Shown here: positions 42,041 through 50,076 of the stretch, one piece after another
Position numbering within the stretch: position 1 is the first letter of the stretch
Layout of the letters: every line of letters begins with the position of its first letter
Assembly (NCBI GenBank): GCA_902786665.1
Contig: CADADN010000011.1
Location: forward strand, 1 to 64,000
DNA: 64,000 bases
Reading direction: 5' to 3'
Source: an uncultured Prevotellaceae bacterium
GTDB taxonomy: Bacteria > Bacteroidota > Bacteroidia > Bacteroidales > Bacteroidaceae
The notes under the pieces: model-generated
Databases searched by the model: none
Seen by the model: the letters and a program-made list of their open reading frames with translations, nothing else
What the model was told of the DNA's origin: nothing
Made by a program: the position numbers and the translations under genes

Positions 42041-45000
42041 CTATATCTTCAGCACGATGTTGACGATGGCTGTTACGTCAGAGATGTTGACTGTTCCGTC
42101 GCCGTTGACATCGGCATTCTCTATATGGAAATTCTCCATGGTCTCGCCAAGGATGTGGCTGACGGTCATCGTCACGTCGAGCACGGTCACCTCGCCGTCA
42201 TGGTTGACGTCGCCCAACAGATATTTGATATTGTTGTAGATGACAGCATAGCTGCTGGTGATGTTGGTCTTCTCGATGGTGGGGATGTTCATCACCTGCA
42301 CGGTGTTGCTACCGTCGGGGTATCTTCCCACCGTCTCGTCAGCCTTGTGCGTCGGGTAGGAGAGGACGTCGCTCCAGGAGTCGTCGGCAGCGGAAAGCAT
42401 GACGTCGCCCCCTTCCGCACCTAACTTGAATGACGCGTGCAACTGACTGATGGGTAGAAGCTTGTCGCACCAGATGATGAGATGTCCACGCGGCGGTATG
42501 ATGGTGCTGGCGCTACTCTCACCTTTCTGTATCTGGTATTTGTGAGGCTTGCTCAGGTTGTCGGTGAGGTACATCCCCTCCACGTCGACGGGTTGGTTTG
42601 TGGTGTTGTATAGTTCCACCCAGTCGTTGCGCTTCCAGTATTCGTTGACAAAGATGTTGTTGGAGGCACTCACCTCGTTGATGCGCACCGGAGTGAAGCC
42701 CTGTTCGAGTCGCTCAGCCTCCGTCATCGGTGTGAAGCAAGCCTTCAATTGCATCGTGTTGTCCGTGGGCAGGTCGATGACCTCCTCGGTGGAGAAGTAG
42801 GTGGTGGCGTTGCCTTTCTTCCATCCAGCGAAGGTGTATCCCGCCGGAGCCTTCGCCTCCAGTTGTACGGGAGCGAAGAGGTAGCCGTTGAAGTAGGTGT
42901 AGGGCACCTCGATGCCGTTGACGTAGAGGTTGGCGCCTTCGGTGTCGGAAGAGAGTTTCACCTGCTGTTTGTTCACGTTGGAGAGTTTCATGGGAGAGAA
43001 CTCCTTCATGCGCGATGTCATCTGTCCGTTGCGGGTCTTGAGTTGCTCCTTGATGACGTTGGCGGAACCGTCAGGGGTGTGGAATCCGTCGTACTGCATC
43101 ATCGGGCGCACCCTGTCGGCCAGTTCGTCGACGATGGCCGTGGCGCGTTCCGTCTCGAAGACGCTGCCACCGATGAGGCAGTAGGTATCGATGAATTTCT
43201 TTCGGAACTCATTGTTCTTGAGCAAGTTGAGGAACAAGGTGACGAGTTTGATTTCCTCGACGCGTGCTCCGTCGATGTAATTGAAACTGTAACGCTGCTC
43301 ATTGGCGAAGGCGGTGAAGGGGTTGTCGTTGTTGAAGGCGAAGTCGAGGTCGAAGGTGACGAAGCGGTATCTGCCGTCGTCCTGGCTTCGGAATCCCTTG
43401 ATGTTGTTGTGCGGCCAGTCGTCGGAACCGAGGAAGAGTTCCACGGCCATGTAGTTGACATATTCGTCGATGTCGAGGATTTGCATCAGTTCCTGGTAGG
43501 CGGCGGGGTCGGGTGAAGCGGCCCCCAGTTCGTAGATGTGCTCGAGCACCTCGGCGTTGCCCACCTTGAAGCAGACGTTGGAGTCGGGGCTCATCTCGAA
43601 CATGTCGATGCGTTCGTCGTCATAGCCCCAGTTGGCTTCCACGAACTTCTTGTTGTTGGGTTCCCTCATGTTGAGCACTCCCCTGAACTCACCATTGACA
43701 TACTCGATGACGGGAACGTAGGACTGCAGGTCGAGGTTGATGGCCGCTCGTTGCACGATGGTCTGCAGTGCGGGGTCCATGAATCGGCTGCCGTCGTGGA
43801 ACCAGATGTCGTTGCCCCCGTTGCGCAGGAGTATGGTCTTGTTTCTCAGGTAGGGCTTCTGCGGGAAGAACATGTAGTCGAGTGTGTTTTGGCCATCGTA
43901 CTCCTTGCCCGCCTTGAGTTTGAACGACCTTGGAGTGGCGGAGCGTGTCCATCCTCCGGAGACGCAGATGTCCACATCCTGGTTGATGGTCATCTCGCCT
44001 TCCGTGTCGATGAAAGAGAAGTTGACAGGCCTGTCCCAGTCCATGTTGTAGTTGCGCGGCTGCGTCTGTCCGTTGCCGGTTTTCCCGTTGGTGCCTTCGG
44101 TGTCGATGCCCCATTGGTTGTCGGTGAAATATCGCTTGTCGCCTACGATGGAGACCACGGGGATGGTGTATTGGTTGCTGGTCTTGATGAAGGAGCGAGT
44201 GACGGGCACGCTGGGCAGGTAGCCGTCCTGGAAAAGTCGGAAGCGGTAGTTTGTGGTGTTGCTGACGGTGAATTGTCCGTCGGTGCTTACTTTCGTGCTG
44301 GAAGTGGTTTCATCTTCGTATGCTTCCCATGAGATGTCGTCGAAATAGAAGTTGTTCTCCACCCCTCTCAACTCGTTGAGGTTGAAGGCGATGGTCTGCA
44401 AAGCCTTGTTGCCTCCACTCGTCTGGTCAGAGGTGATGGTGCCTTCATATACGATTTCCTTCCAACTGGTGGTGATGTCGTACCCACCATCGAGCATCTG
44501 CCAGTGGATGTAGTTGCCGGGTGTGGTGTGCGACTGCACGGAGATGTGGCAGGCCCTGTCGGCACGCACCTTCATCTTGAAGCGGAATTTCTCGCTGGTG
44601 TTCCAAGTGTGGTTGGGTGTATAGACGAAGAATTGGGTGTCCCAGTCCTGCGAGGGGTTGGCCACGGCGTGCACTTTCACGGCGCGTGAGTTGTTGTAGC
44701 CTGCTCCATCGACGATTTTGGTGATGAACGTCCCACCATTGTCGCCATCCCTTCCCACGAGTGATGTGACGTCGTCGCTCTCGCAGTCGCCGTTGATGAC
44801 ATAGTCGACCCATGGCGTGTCGAGGATGTCCTCCTCCCATGAGATGTCGTCGAAATAGAAGTTGTTGTCCACCTCTCTCAACTCATTGAGGTTGAAGGCG
44901 ATGGTTTGCATGTCTTTGGTGTTGCCACTCGTCTGGTCAGAGGTGATGGTGCCCACAAAGACGATTTCCTGCCATTCGGTGGTGATGTCGTAACCGTTGT

Positions 45001-45940
45001 AGTCGAGCATCTGGTAGTGGATGTAGTTGCCGGGTGTGGTGTGCGACTGCACGGAGATGTGGCAGGCCCTGTCGGCGCGCACCTTCATCTTGAAGCGGTA
45101 TTTGTCGTTGGTTTTCCACACGCGGTTGGGGGTGAAGACGAAGAATTGTGTGTCCCAGTCCTGCTGGGGGTTGGCCACGGCGTGCACTTTCACGCCGCGA
45201 GAGCCGTTGAAGCCCTCTCCTTCGACGAACTTGGTGATGAACGCTCCTCCTTCGTCACCGTCCTTCCCCACGAGGGAGATGTCGTCGTCGCCCTCGCAGT
45301 CGCCGTTGACGACGTAGTTGGTCCATTGGCTGCTTTGTCCGTTTCTCGGCCGTTGTGGCAGGCTGCCGTCGGTGGTGTATGCCAGCGTGGCGCCTTCGGG
45401 AATGTTGACTTGGAAGGAGAAGGCGCTGTTGAAAATCCTGCTGTCCTTGCTGACGACAGGGGGCTGCAGTCGCTGGTCGTTGAACACCGCCCTGGCATTG
45501 CTCCTGCCGGGCGTGACATCGGCCGTCCATCCCCATTCTCCCGTGCCGTCGGTCTTGCGTGCCCATGAAGTGCGGCTGATGGCCTCGGGGTATTCCTCGC
45601 TGGTGATGAGTTGCCCGCTTTGGTCGCTGAGATAGATGGCGCCGCCGTCACAGTCGAGTTTGAAGGGACCTTGGTTGGTCTTGATTTCGTGGGAGCCGAG
45701 CCACACCACCTTGAAACCCTTGGCCGGGACGATACCCACGTCGCCAGGCATGCGCCAGCGTGTGGGGTTGTCGGGGTCGTCGCTGAGGTACATGCCACCG
45801 AGGTCGACGGCCTCGGTGCCGGGATTGTAAATCTCTATCCAGCTGTCGAAATTGGTGGCTGGACTCATGGCTGTCCCCACGTTGGAGGCCATGATTTCAT
45901 TGATGACCAATACTGCTTGTAATAATGTAGATAATAGCAT
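42041..45940 (-). CDS. Lamin-tail / CotH-kinase surface protein with dockerin domain
   Basis: A 1299-residue paralogue of the protein encoded at 37403, sharing the lamin-tail, CotH-kinase and second lamin-tail-like domains almost throughout. Two differences stand out. The beta-sandwich before the kinase is present twice in tandem (DNA about 44836-45325 and 44320-44812). The C-terminus is a type I dockerin pair (GDVNHDGEVTVLDV and NADVNGDGTVNISDV) in place of the type IX sorting domain. Dockerins bind cohesins, and cohesin-like domains occur nearby at 2532, 48006 and 55974. The longer frame to 46081 is rejected; ATG 45940 mirrors the paralogue start. A -7 element lies upstream. Confidence 0.9.
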   Translation of the reverse strand: MLLSTLLQAVLVINEIMASNVGTAMSPATNFDSWIEIYNPGTEAVDLGGMYLSDDPDNPTRWRMPGDVGIVPAKGFKVVWLGSHEIKTNQGPFKLDCDGGAIYLSDQSGQLITSEEYPEAISRTSWARKTDGTGEWGWTADVTPGRSNARAVFNDQRLQPPVVSKDSRIFNSAFSFQVNIPEGATLAYTTDGSLPQRPRNGQSSQWTNYVVNGDCEGDDDISLVGKDGDEGGAFITKFVEGEGFNGSRGVKVHAVANPQQDWDTQFFVFTPNRVWKTNDKYRFKMKVRADRACHISVQSHTTPGNYIHYQMLDYNGYDITTEWQEIVFVGTITSDQTSGNTKDMQTIAFNLNELREVDNNFYFDDISWEEDILDTPWVDYVINGDCESDDVTSLVGRDGDNGGTFITKIVDGAGYNNSRAVKVHAVANPSQDWDTQFFVYTPNHTWNTSEKFRFKMKVRADRACHISVQSHTTPGNYIHWQMLDGGYDITTSWKEIVYEGTITSDQTSGGNKALQTIAFNLNELRGVENNFYFDDISWEAYEDETTSSTKVSTDGQFTVSNTTNYRFRLFQDGYLPSVPVTRSFIKTSNQYTIPVVSIVGDKRYFTDNQWGIDTEGTNGKTGNGQTQPRNYNMDWDRPVNFSFIDTEGEMTINQDVDICVSGGWTRSATPRSFKLKAGKEYDGQNTLDYMFFPQKPYLRNKTILLRNGGNDIWFHDGSRFMDPALQTIVQRAAINLDLQSYVPVIEYVNGEFRGVLNMREPNNKKFVEANWGYDDERIDMFEMSPDSNVCFKVGNAEVLEHIYELGAASPDPAAYQELMQILDIDEYVNYMAVELFLGSDDWPHNNIKGFRSQDDGRYRFVTFDLDFAFNNDNPFTAFANEQRYSFNYIDGARVEEIKLVTLFLNLLKNNEFRKKFIDTYCLIGGSVFETERATAIVDELADRVRPMMQYDGFHTPDGSANVIKEQLKTRNGQMTSRMKEFSPMKLSNVNKQQVKLSSDTEGANLYVNGIEVPYTYFNGYLFAPVQLEAKAPAGYTFAGWKKGNATTYFSTEEVIDLPTDNTMQLKACFTPMTEAERLEQGFTPVRINEVSASNNIFVNEYWKRNDWVELYNTTNQPVDVEGMYLTDNLSKPHKYQIQKGESSASTIIPPRGHLIIWCDKLLPISQLHASFKLGAEGGDVMLSAADDSWSDVLSYPTHKADETVGRYPDGSNTVQVMNIPTIEKTNITSSYAVIYNNIKYLLGDVNHDGEVTVLDVTMTVSHILGETMENFHIENADVNGDGTVNISDVTAIVNIVLKI

Positions 45941-46002
45941 GGTTAAGTTGTATTTGTGTGATTTCTGGTAAGGTTCTTTGTGTTTTCTCCGGGTTATACG
46001 CT

Positions 46003-46011
46003 GCAAATATA
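46003..46011 (-). promoter_or_regulatory. -7 promoter element of the second CotH-type gene
   Basis: On the minus strand this reads TATATTTGC, 62 bp upstream of the ATG at 45940. Confidence 0.55.
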
Positions 46012-46240
46012 GATAAAAAAACGGGAATGGCAAGCGAAATCGAAAAAGAATTTCACGTTTCTTGGAGATGAGGCAGTGCAATCAGTGTGAAATTGCAAGC
46101 AACTACGACAAGGACACCAAGACACACACCTGCAAAATCCTTCGCGGATAGCTTGATGGTGCGCATTTCCATAAACGGTTGATTCTTCGCCACCCGTCTC
46201 CCGAACCTTGTGCGCTTTGGATAAAAAAACAGCGTAATAT

Positions 46241-46272
46241 TTTGCATTGTTCCAAAATTGCACTATCTTTGC
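46241..46272 (+). promoter_or_regulatory. Promoter of the deoxynucleoside kinase pair
   Basis: TTTG at 46241-46244, 19 bp, then TATCTTTGC at 46264-46272: a near-ideal Bacteroidetes promoter. Transcription from here would include the repeat array at 46299 as leader. Confidence 0.8.
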
Positions 46273-46298
46273 ATTTACAAGCGAAGATAGGCAGGTAA

Positions 46299-46358
46299 AA
46301 GTAGACACATGTCCCTTTATCTCCTCTTCAACTTCCTTTTAACTCCCTTTTAACTCCA
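46299..46358 (+). repeat. TTTAACTCC array in the kinase leader
   Basis: A diverged copy of the family at 23153: head AAGTAGACACATGTCCC, then about four TTTATCTCC / TTTTAACTCC units, then the ribosome-binding region AAAGAAAGGA and the GTG start. Confidence 0.7.
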
Positions 46359-46375
46359 ATAAAGAAAGGACTCAC

Positions 46376-46999
46376 GTGCATATCGTCATCGCAGGCAACA
46401 TCGGCAGTGGGAAGACCACGCTCACGAAACTCCTCGCCAAGCACTATGGATGGATTTCCAAGTTTGAGGCTGTGGAGCACAACCCCTATCTGGAGGACTA
46501 CTACAAGGACATCCCGCGGTGGTCGTTCGCCCTCGAGGTGTATTTCCTCAAGCAGCGCTTCAAGGACATCCTCGACATCGCCCACGCCCGGCAGACGGTG
46601 ATCCAGGACCGCAGCATCTTCGAAGGCGTGCATGTCTTCACGGCCAACAACTACGCGATGGGCAATCTCGACGAGCGCGATTACAAATGCTATATGGAAC
46701 TGTTTGAGTCGATGATGTCGGCCGTCCATGTGCCCGACCTGATGATTTACCTCCGCGCCTCCATTCCCCACTTGGTGGAGAACATCCAGAAGCGCGGTCG
46801 CGGCTATGAGCAGCAGATGCAACTTGACTACCTGAAAAACCTCAACCGCCTCTACGACGAGTTCATCTACGAGAAATACCCCGGCAAGGTGCTCACCGTG
46901 GAAGTGGACAACCTTGACTTCCTCAATCGCAAAGCCGACCTGGCATCGATCACCGACCGTATCGACGCCATACTCTTCGGCCTTTTCCCACAAACATAA
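46376..46999 (+). CDS. Deoxynucleoside kinase, first of a tandem pair
   Basis: A 207-residue salvage enzyme phosphorylating deoxynucleosides. The P-loop GNIGSGKTT is at residue 7-15, the ERS-type DRSIFE motif near 83, and the lid Arg-rich segment IQKRGRGYE near 138. The start codon is GTG at 46376, supported by AAAGAAAGGA upstream; no ATG gives the P-loop. It is about half identical to the next gene, 13 bp downstream. Tandem kinases with split purine specificity that form heterodimers are known in Lactobacillus; specificity here is not readable. Confidence 0.9.
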   Translation: MHIVIAGNIGSGKTTLTKLLAKHYGWISKFEAVEHNPYLEDYYKDIPRWSFALEVYFLKQRFKDILDIAHARQTVIQDRSIFEGVHVFTANNYAMGNLDERDYKCYMELFESMMSAVHVPDLMIYLRASIPHLVENIQKRGRGYEQQMQLDYLKNLNRLYDEFIYEKYPGKVLTVEVDNLDFLNRKADLASITDRIDAILFGLFPQT

Positions 47000-47012
47000 A
47001 CCATAGAAAGCC

Positions 47013-47636
47013 ATGCATATTGCAATAGCAGGAAACATAGGCAGCGGAAAGACCACGCTGACCAGGATGCTCGCCAAACGCTACGGATGGGAGCCTCGTT
47101 TCGAACCTGTAGACAACAATCCCTACCTCGACGACTTCTACGCCGACATGGAGAGATGGTCCTTCAACCTGCAGATTTACTTCCTCAACAAACGCTTCAA
47201 GGAAGTGGTGGAAATATCGAAGAGCAAGCAATATATCATACAGGACCGCACCATCTTCGAGGATGCCCGCATCTTCGCCCCCAACCTCCACGACATGGGC
47301 ATGATGAGCGACCGTGACTTCGCCAACTACAGCGACCTCTTCGACCTGATGATTTCCCTCGTCGGACTCCCCGACCTGATGATTTACATCCGTTCCACCA
47401 TTCCCAACCTTGTGGCTCAGATTTCCAAGCGAGGGAGGGAGTTTGAGAAGTCCATCCGCATCGACTACCTCCAAGGACTCAACGAGCGCTACGAGGAATG
47501 GATAGCAGGCTACAAGGGGCAGCTCATCATCATCGATGGAGACACGTGCAAGTTTGAGAGCAACCCCGCCGACTTCGAGCGCATCACCGACCAGGTGGAT
47601 TCAAGGCTCTACGGCCTCTTCCCCTTTGGGGAATAG
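47013..47636 (+). CDS. Deoxynucleoside kinase, second of a tandem pair
   Basis: A 207-residue paralogue of the preceding gene with the P-loop GNIGSGKTT at residues 7-15, DRTIFE near 83 and ISKRGREFE near 138. Length and motif spacing are the same. It differs most in the substrate-cleft region (residues about 30-60: EPVDNNPYLDDFYADMERW against EAVEHNPYLEDYYKDIPRW), as expected if the two prefer different bases. The pair is one operon from the promoter at 46241. Confidence 0.92.
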   Translation: MHIAIAGNIGSGKTTLTRMLAKRYGWEPRFEPVDNNPYLDDFYADMERWSFNLQIYFLNKRFKEVVEISKSKQYIIQDRTIFEDARIFAPNLHDMGMMSDRDFANYSDLFDLMISLVGLPDLMIYIRSTIPNLVAQISKRGREFEKSIRIDYLQGLNERYEEWIAGYKGQLIIIDGDTCKFESNPADFERITDQVDSRLYGLFPFGE

Positions 47637-47650
47637 GCAGGGCTGGCTTT

Positions 47651-47710
47651 TCTGGATTTCTAGATTTTCTAGTTTTCCTAGTGACTCTGGTATTCCTAGG
47701 AAAACTAGAA
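47651..47710. repeat. TTTCTAG / TTCCTAG tandem array
   Basis: Five to six degenerate CTAG units of 9-10 bp after the kinase pair; CCTAG family. The rest of 47711-48005 holds a -7 element and a leader without a recognised structure. Confidence 0.7.
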
Positions 47711-47825
47711 CGTTTTTTCTTGATAAAAATATCCCTAAAAGGGGTTTTAGCTTGCTAAAATGATAAAAAAACGCCTTCTGTCGAAAACTTTTTGAGAAAA
47801 AATAGGTGATTTGAAAATTTTTCCA

Positions 47826-47834
47826 TAATTTTGC
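47826..47834 (+). promoter_or_regulatory. -7 promoter element of the secreted cohesin/BspA cluster
   Basis: TAATTTTGC matches TAnnTTTGC; a start here gives a leader of about 165 bases before the ATG at 48006. Spacing to upstream TTTG sequences is not ideal. Confidence 0.5.
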
Positions 47835-48005
47835 ACATTGATTGATAGGCATGTCGAAAGAGGCGGCAAAGGCTTCTTTATCTGTAGTAGGAAATGGGCC
47901 TTGAAAGCTGCTTGCCACGCGCATAGATTTTGAGACACTTATACATAACCATTACAATGATTGATTGAAGGCAACCTGACGTCAAGTGTTGTATAATTTT
48001 TTTAA

Positions 48006-48665
48006 ATGCAAAAGAAATTCATCACCCTGCTTCTTGCATTGCTTGGCTTCTCCATGGTAATCGAGGCCAAGTCAATCAATACGTATGGCTTCACCATCGG
48101 TGCCGGCCAGACAAGAGAGTTCTACATCTACATGAACACCACGCTTGACAACCTGGTGTCTTTCCAAATCGACTTGATCATGCCCGAGGGGCTGAAGGTC
48201 AATGTTGACCAATGCACGCTTCCCGCCCGGGTGAAGGACAAGGAGCAGATGTTGTTTGTTGGCAAGTTGGATGGCAACAAATACCGTTTCGTCTCCACAT
48301 CCTACAGCCTCACGGCCCTTTCCAAGGAAGACGCCCCTCTGCTGAAGGTGTCGGTCACCGCCGACGATGATTTCCAGGGTGGAAAAGTGGATCTTGTCGA
48401 CATGTTCGCTGTCAGTTCTGTCGGAAGGAAGGTTGAATGGATCAGCGATGCTTTCGATGTGGCCACCACCAAGGTGGTAAGGGGCGACACCAACTATGAC
48501 AGCGAGGTTACCGTCTCCGATGTGATGACCGTGGTCAACTACATGTTGGGCAAGGAAACCCTCTTTTCCAGCACCTACGACCTTGATTCCAACAACGTGG
48601 TGGACATTGTCGATGTGATGACTTGCTCCAACCTCTTGTTGGAAAGCATCAAAGTGGACGATTAA
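48006..48665 (+). CDS. Secreted cohesin-like/dockerin protein
   Basis: A 219-residue exported protein: signal peptide (FITLLLALLGFSMVIEA), cohesin-like beta-sandwich (about 25-158) with SFQIDLIMPEGLKV, and a C-terminal dockerin pair (residues about 160-215): GDTNYDSEVTVSDV and DLDSNNVVDIVDV, both with calcium-loop spacing D-x-N/D-x-D/N-x5-D. Cohesin and dockerin in one chain is unusual and would allow homopolymers or mixed polymers. It opens a run of four secreted genes (48006, 48713, 50077, 55974) on the same strand. Confidence 0.82.
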   Translation: MQKKFITLLLALLGFSMVIEAKSINTYGFTIGAGQTREFYIYMNTTLDNLVSFQIDLIMPEGLKVNVDQCTLPARVKDKEQMLFVGKLDGNKYRFVSTSYSLTALSKEDAPLLKVSVTADDDFQGGKVDLVDMFAVSSVGRKVEWISDAFDVATTKVVRGDTNYDSEVTVSDVMTVVNYMLGKETLFSSTYDLDSNNVVDIVDVMTCSNLLLESIKVDD

Positions 48666-48712
48666 AAAGATAAAAACAGAATAAAAACAATCAATAATTC
48701 ATTCATTACATT

Positions 48713-49858
48713 ATGAAAAAGTATTTACTTGGATTCGCCATGTTGCTTGCAGCTGGCACCACGTTTGCACAGGAAGAGTTCCTGTCAGTGTCGCCTTCCA
48801 CTATTTCGCTCAAGCCAGGTGAGACGCAGGATGTCGTCATCACTTATCACGGACCGGTTGAGAACGGATATCTTTACAATGCTTTCCAGTTGGTGATAGA
48901 CATGCCTGAAGGTGTTGAGCCGACTTGGATTGTGAAAAAAGGAAAAGTAACCAGTAACGTACAATTGCTTAATTCTCTCGCAGACCAGAATATGACATTT
49001 GCAGAGAATTTCGTAAGCTTCGACGATCCTGAAAACACCACAGGCATTAGCAGCTATCGCCTTGGGTTCCTTTTCACCCAGGACGGGTACGCCATTCCTT
49101 ATGGCCCAGATGACGGAGAGGAATGGGAAAACATCGAAGAGGACCTCTTCAAAATCCGTGTGAAAGCAACCGACAAGGTGCAGACGGGAGAATTTAACTT
49201 GTCTGTCAACGGTATCAAGTTCACTTATCCTGACGAGGTGGGTGGTGAGACCACCCAGATCGGCGTGCCTTTGGAGGACGTTCCACTTGACTATCAGCTC
49301 GGCATCAACTTTGAGATTGGCTCCACCGGTTACGCCACACTCTGCTGGCCCACCGCTCTTGACTTCTCGAGCATCACGGGTGAAGACTTCCAGGCCAACA
49401 TCGGCGTGGGTGTGACAGGCACCACTTACATGACCCTCTCCGAGGTGGAGAAAGTGCCCGCCAACACTCCGTTGGTCATCAAGGGTACTCCGGGTGTCTA
49501 CAGCCTCACCACCACCAAGGGCGACGTAGAGGATGTGTCGGAAAGCATCCTTAGCGGCACACCTGCTGGAACATTGAAGGTGGAGGAAGGCGCCAACATC
49601 TTTGCTTTGGCCAACAAGGCCGAGGGCATTGGCTTCTACCGTTGTCTGCCCGACGTGGTCATCCCGCAATACAAGGCATACTTCGCTCCCGAGGCAGCTT
49701 CCGCCGAAGCATACCTCTTCGAGGAAACCACAGGCATCAACCAGGCCACCGTGGAAAACTCTGATGCAGACATCTACACCATCTCTGGTGTGAAAGTGGC
49801 CAATGCATCCCAAAAGGGTGTCTATATCGTCAACGGAAAGAAAGTCGTTGTCAAGTAA
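48713..49858 (+). CDS. Secreted beta-rich protein with short Bacteroidales C-terminal tail
   Basis: A 381-residue exported protein: signal peptide (LGFAMLLAAGTTFAQ), a cohesin-like beta-sandwich (about 20-195) with FQLVIDMPEGVEP, a second beta domain (about 200-340) starting GSTGYATLCWP, and a short C-terminal tail with IYTISGVKVANASQKGVYI and NGKKVVVK, a common ending in Bacteroidales secreted proteins that may be a short sorting or anchoring signal. No dockerin. It lies 47 bp after the previous gene. Confidence 0.78.
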   Translation: MKKYLLGFAMLLAAGTTFAQEEFLSVSPSTISLKPGETQDVVITYHGPVENGYLYNAFQLVIDMPEGVEPTWIVKKGKVTSNVQLLNSLADQNMTFAENFVSFDDPENTTGISSYRLGFLFTQDGYAIPYGPDDGEEWENIEEDLFKIRVKATDKVQTGEFNLSVNGIKFTYPDEVGGETTQIGVPLEDVPLDYQLGINFEIGSTGYATLCWPTALDFSSITGEDFQANIGVGVTGTTYMTLSEVEKVPANTPLVIKGTPGVYSLTTTKGDVEDVSESILSGTPAGTLKVEEGANIFALANKAEGIGFYRCLPDVVIPQYKAYFAPEAASAEAYLFEETTGINQATVENSDADIYTISGVKVANASQKGVYIVNGKKVVVK

Positions 49859-49918
49859 GCGACGACCATCCTTTCATACCCCAGAAGACCCCCATGGACA
49901 GGAGGCTTGACTAAGGGT

Positions 49919-49966
49919 TGATCCCGAATTGCGGAACGATGACCTTCGTTCCACAATTCGGGATTA
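49919..49966. other. Long stable hairpin
   Basis: ATCCCGAATTGCGGAACG at 49921-49938 pairs with CGTTCCACAATTCGGGAT at 49947-49964, with one mismatch. On the plus strand it is followed by TAAAAAAA, not T, so it is not a standard terminator. It sits between the 381-residue protein and the BspA-like gene. The rest of 49859-50076 shows nothing recognisable. Confidence 0.7.
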
Positions 49967-50076
49967 AAAAAAGCCAAGCATCACTTTCTCCTATTGTTCC
50001 ATTTATATATAATAAGGTATAGGTGAGAAAGCGATTTTTGGTATGTTACCGAATATTTACAAATCAAACTATTGAT

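Noticed and set aside
46053-46247. 64-codon leftward frame with a hydrophobic segment
   Set aside because: Overlaps promoter elements on both strands and has no ribosome-binding site or start of its own; the hydrophobic run is short.
49919-49966. Rho-independent terminator
   Set aside because: The stem is strong but an A-run, not a T-run, follows on the plus strand; recorded as a hairpin only.
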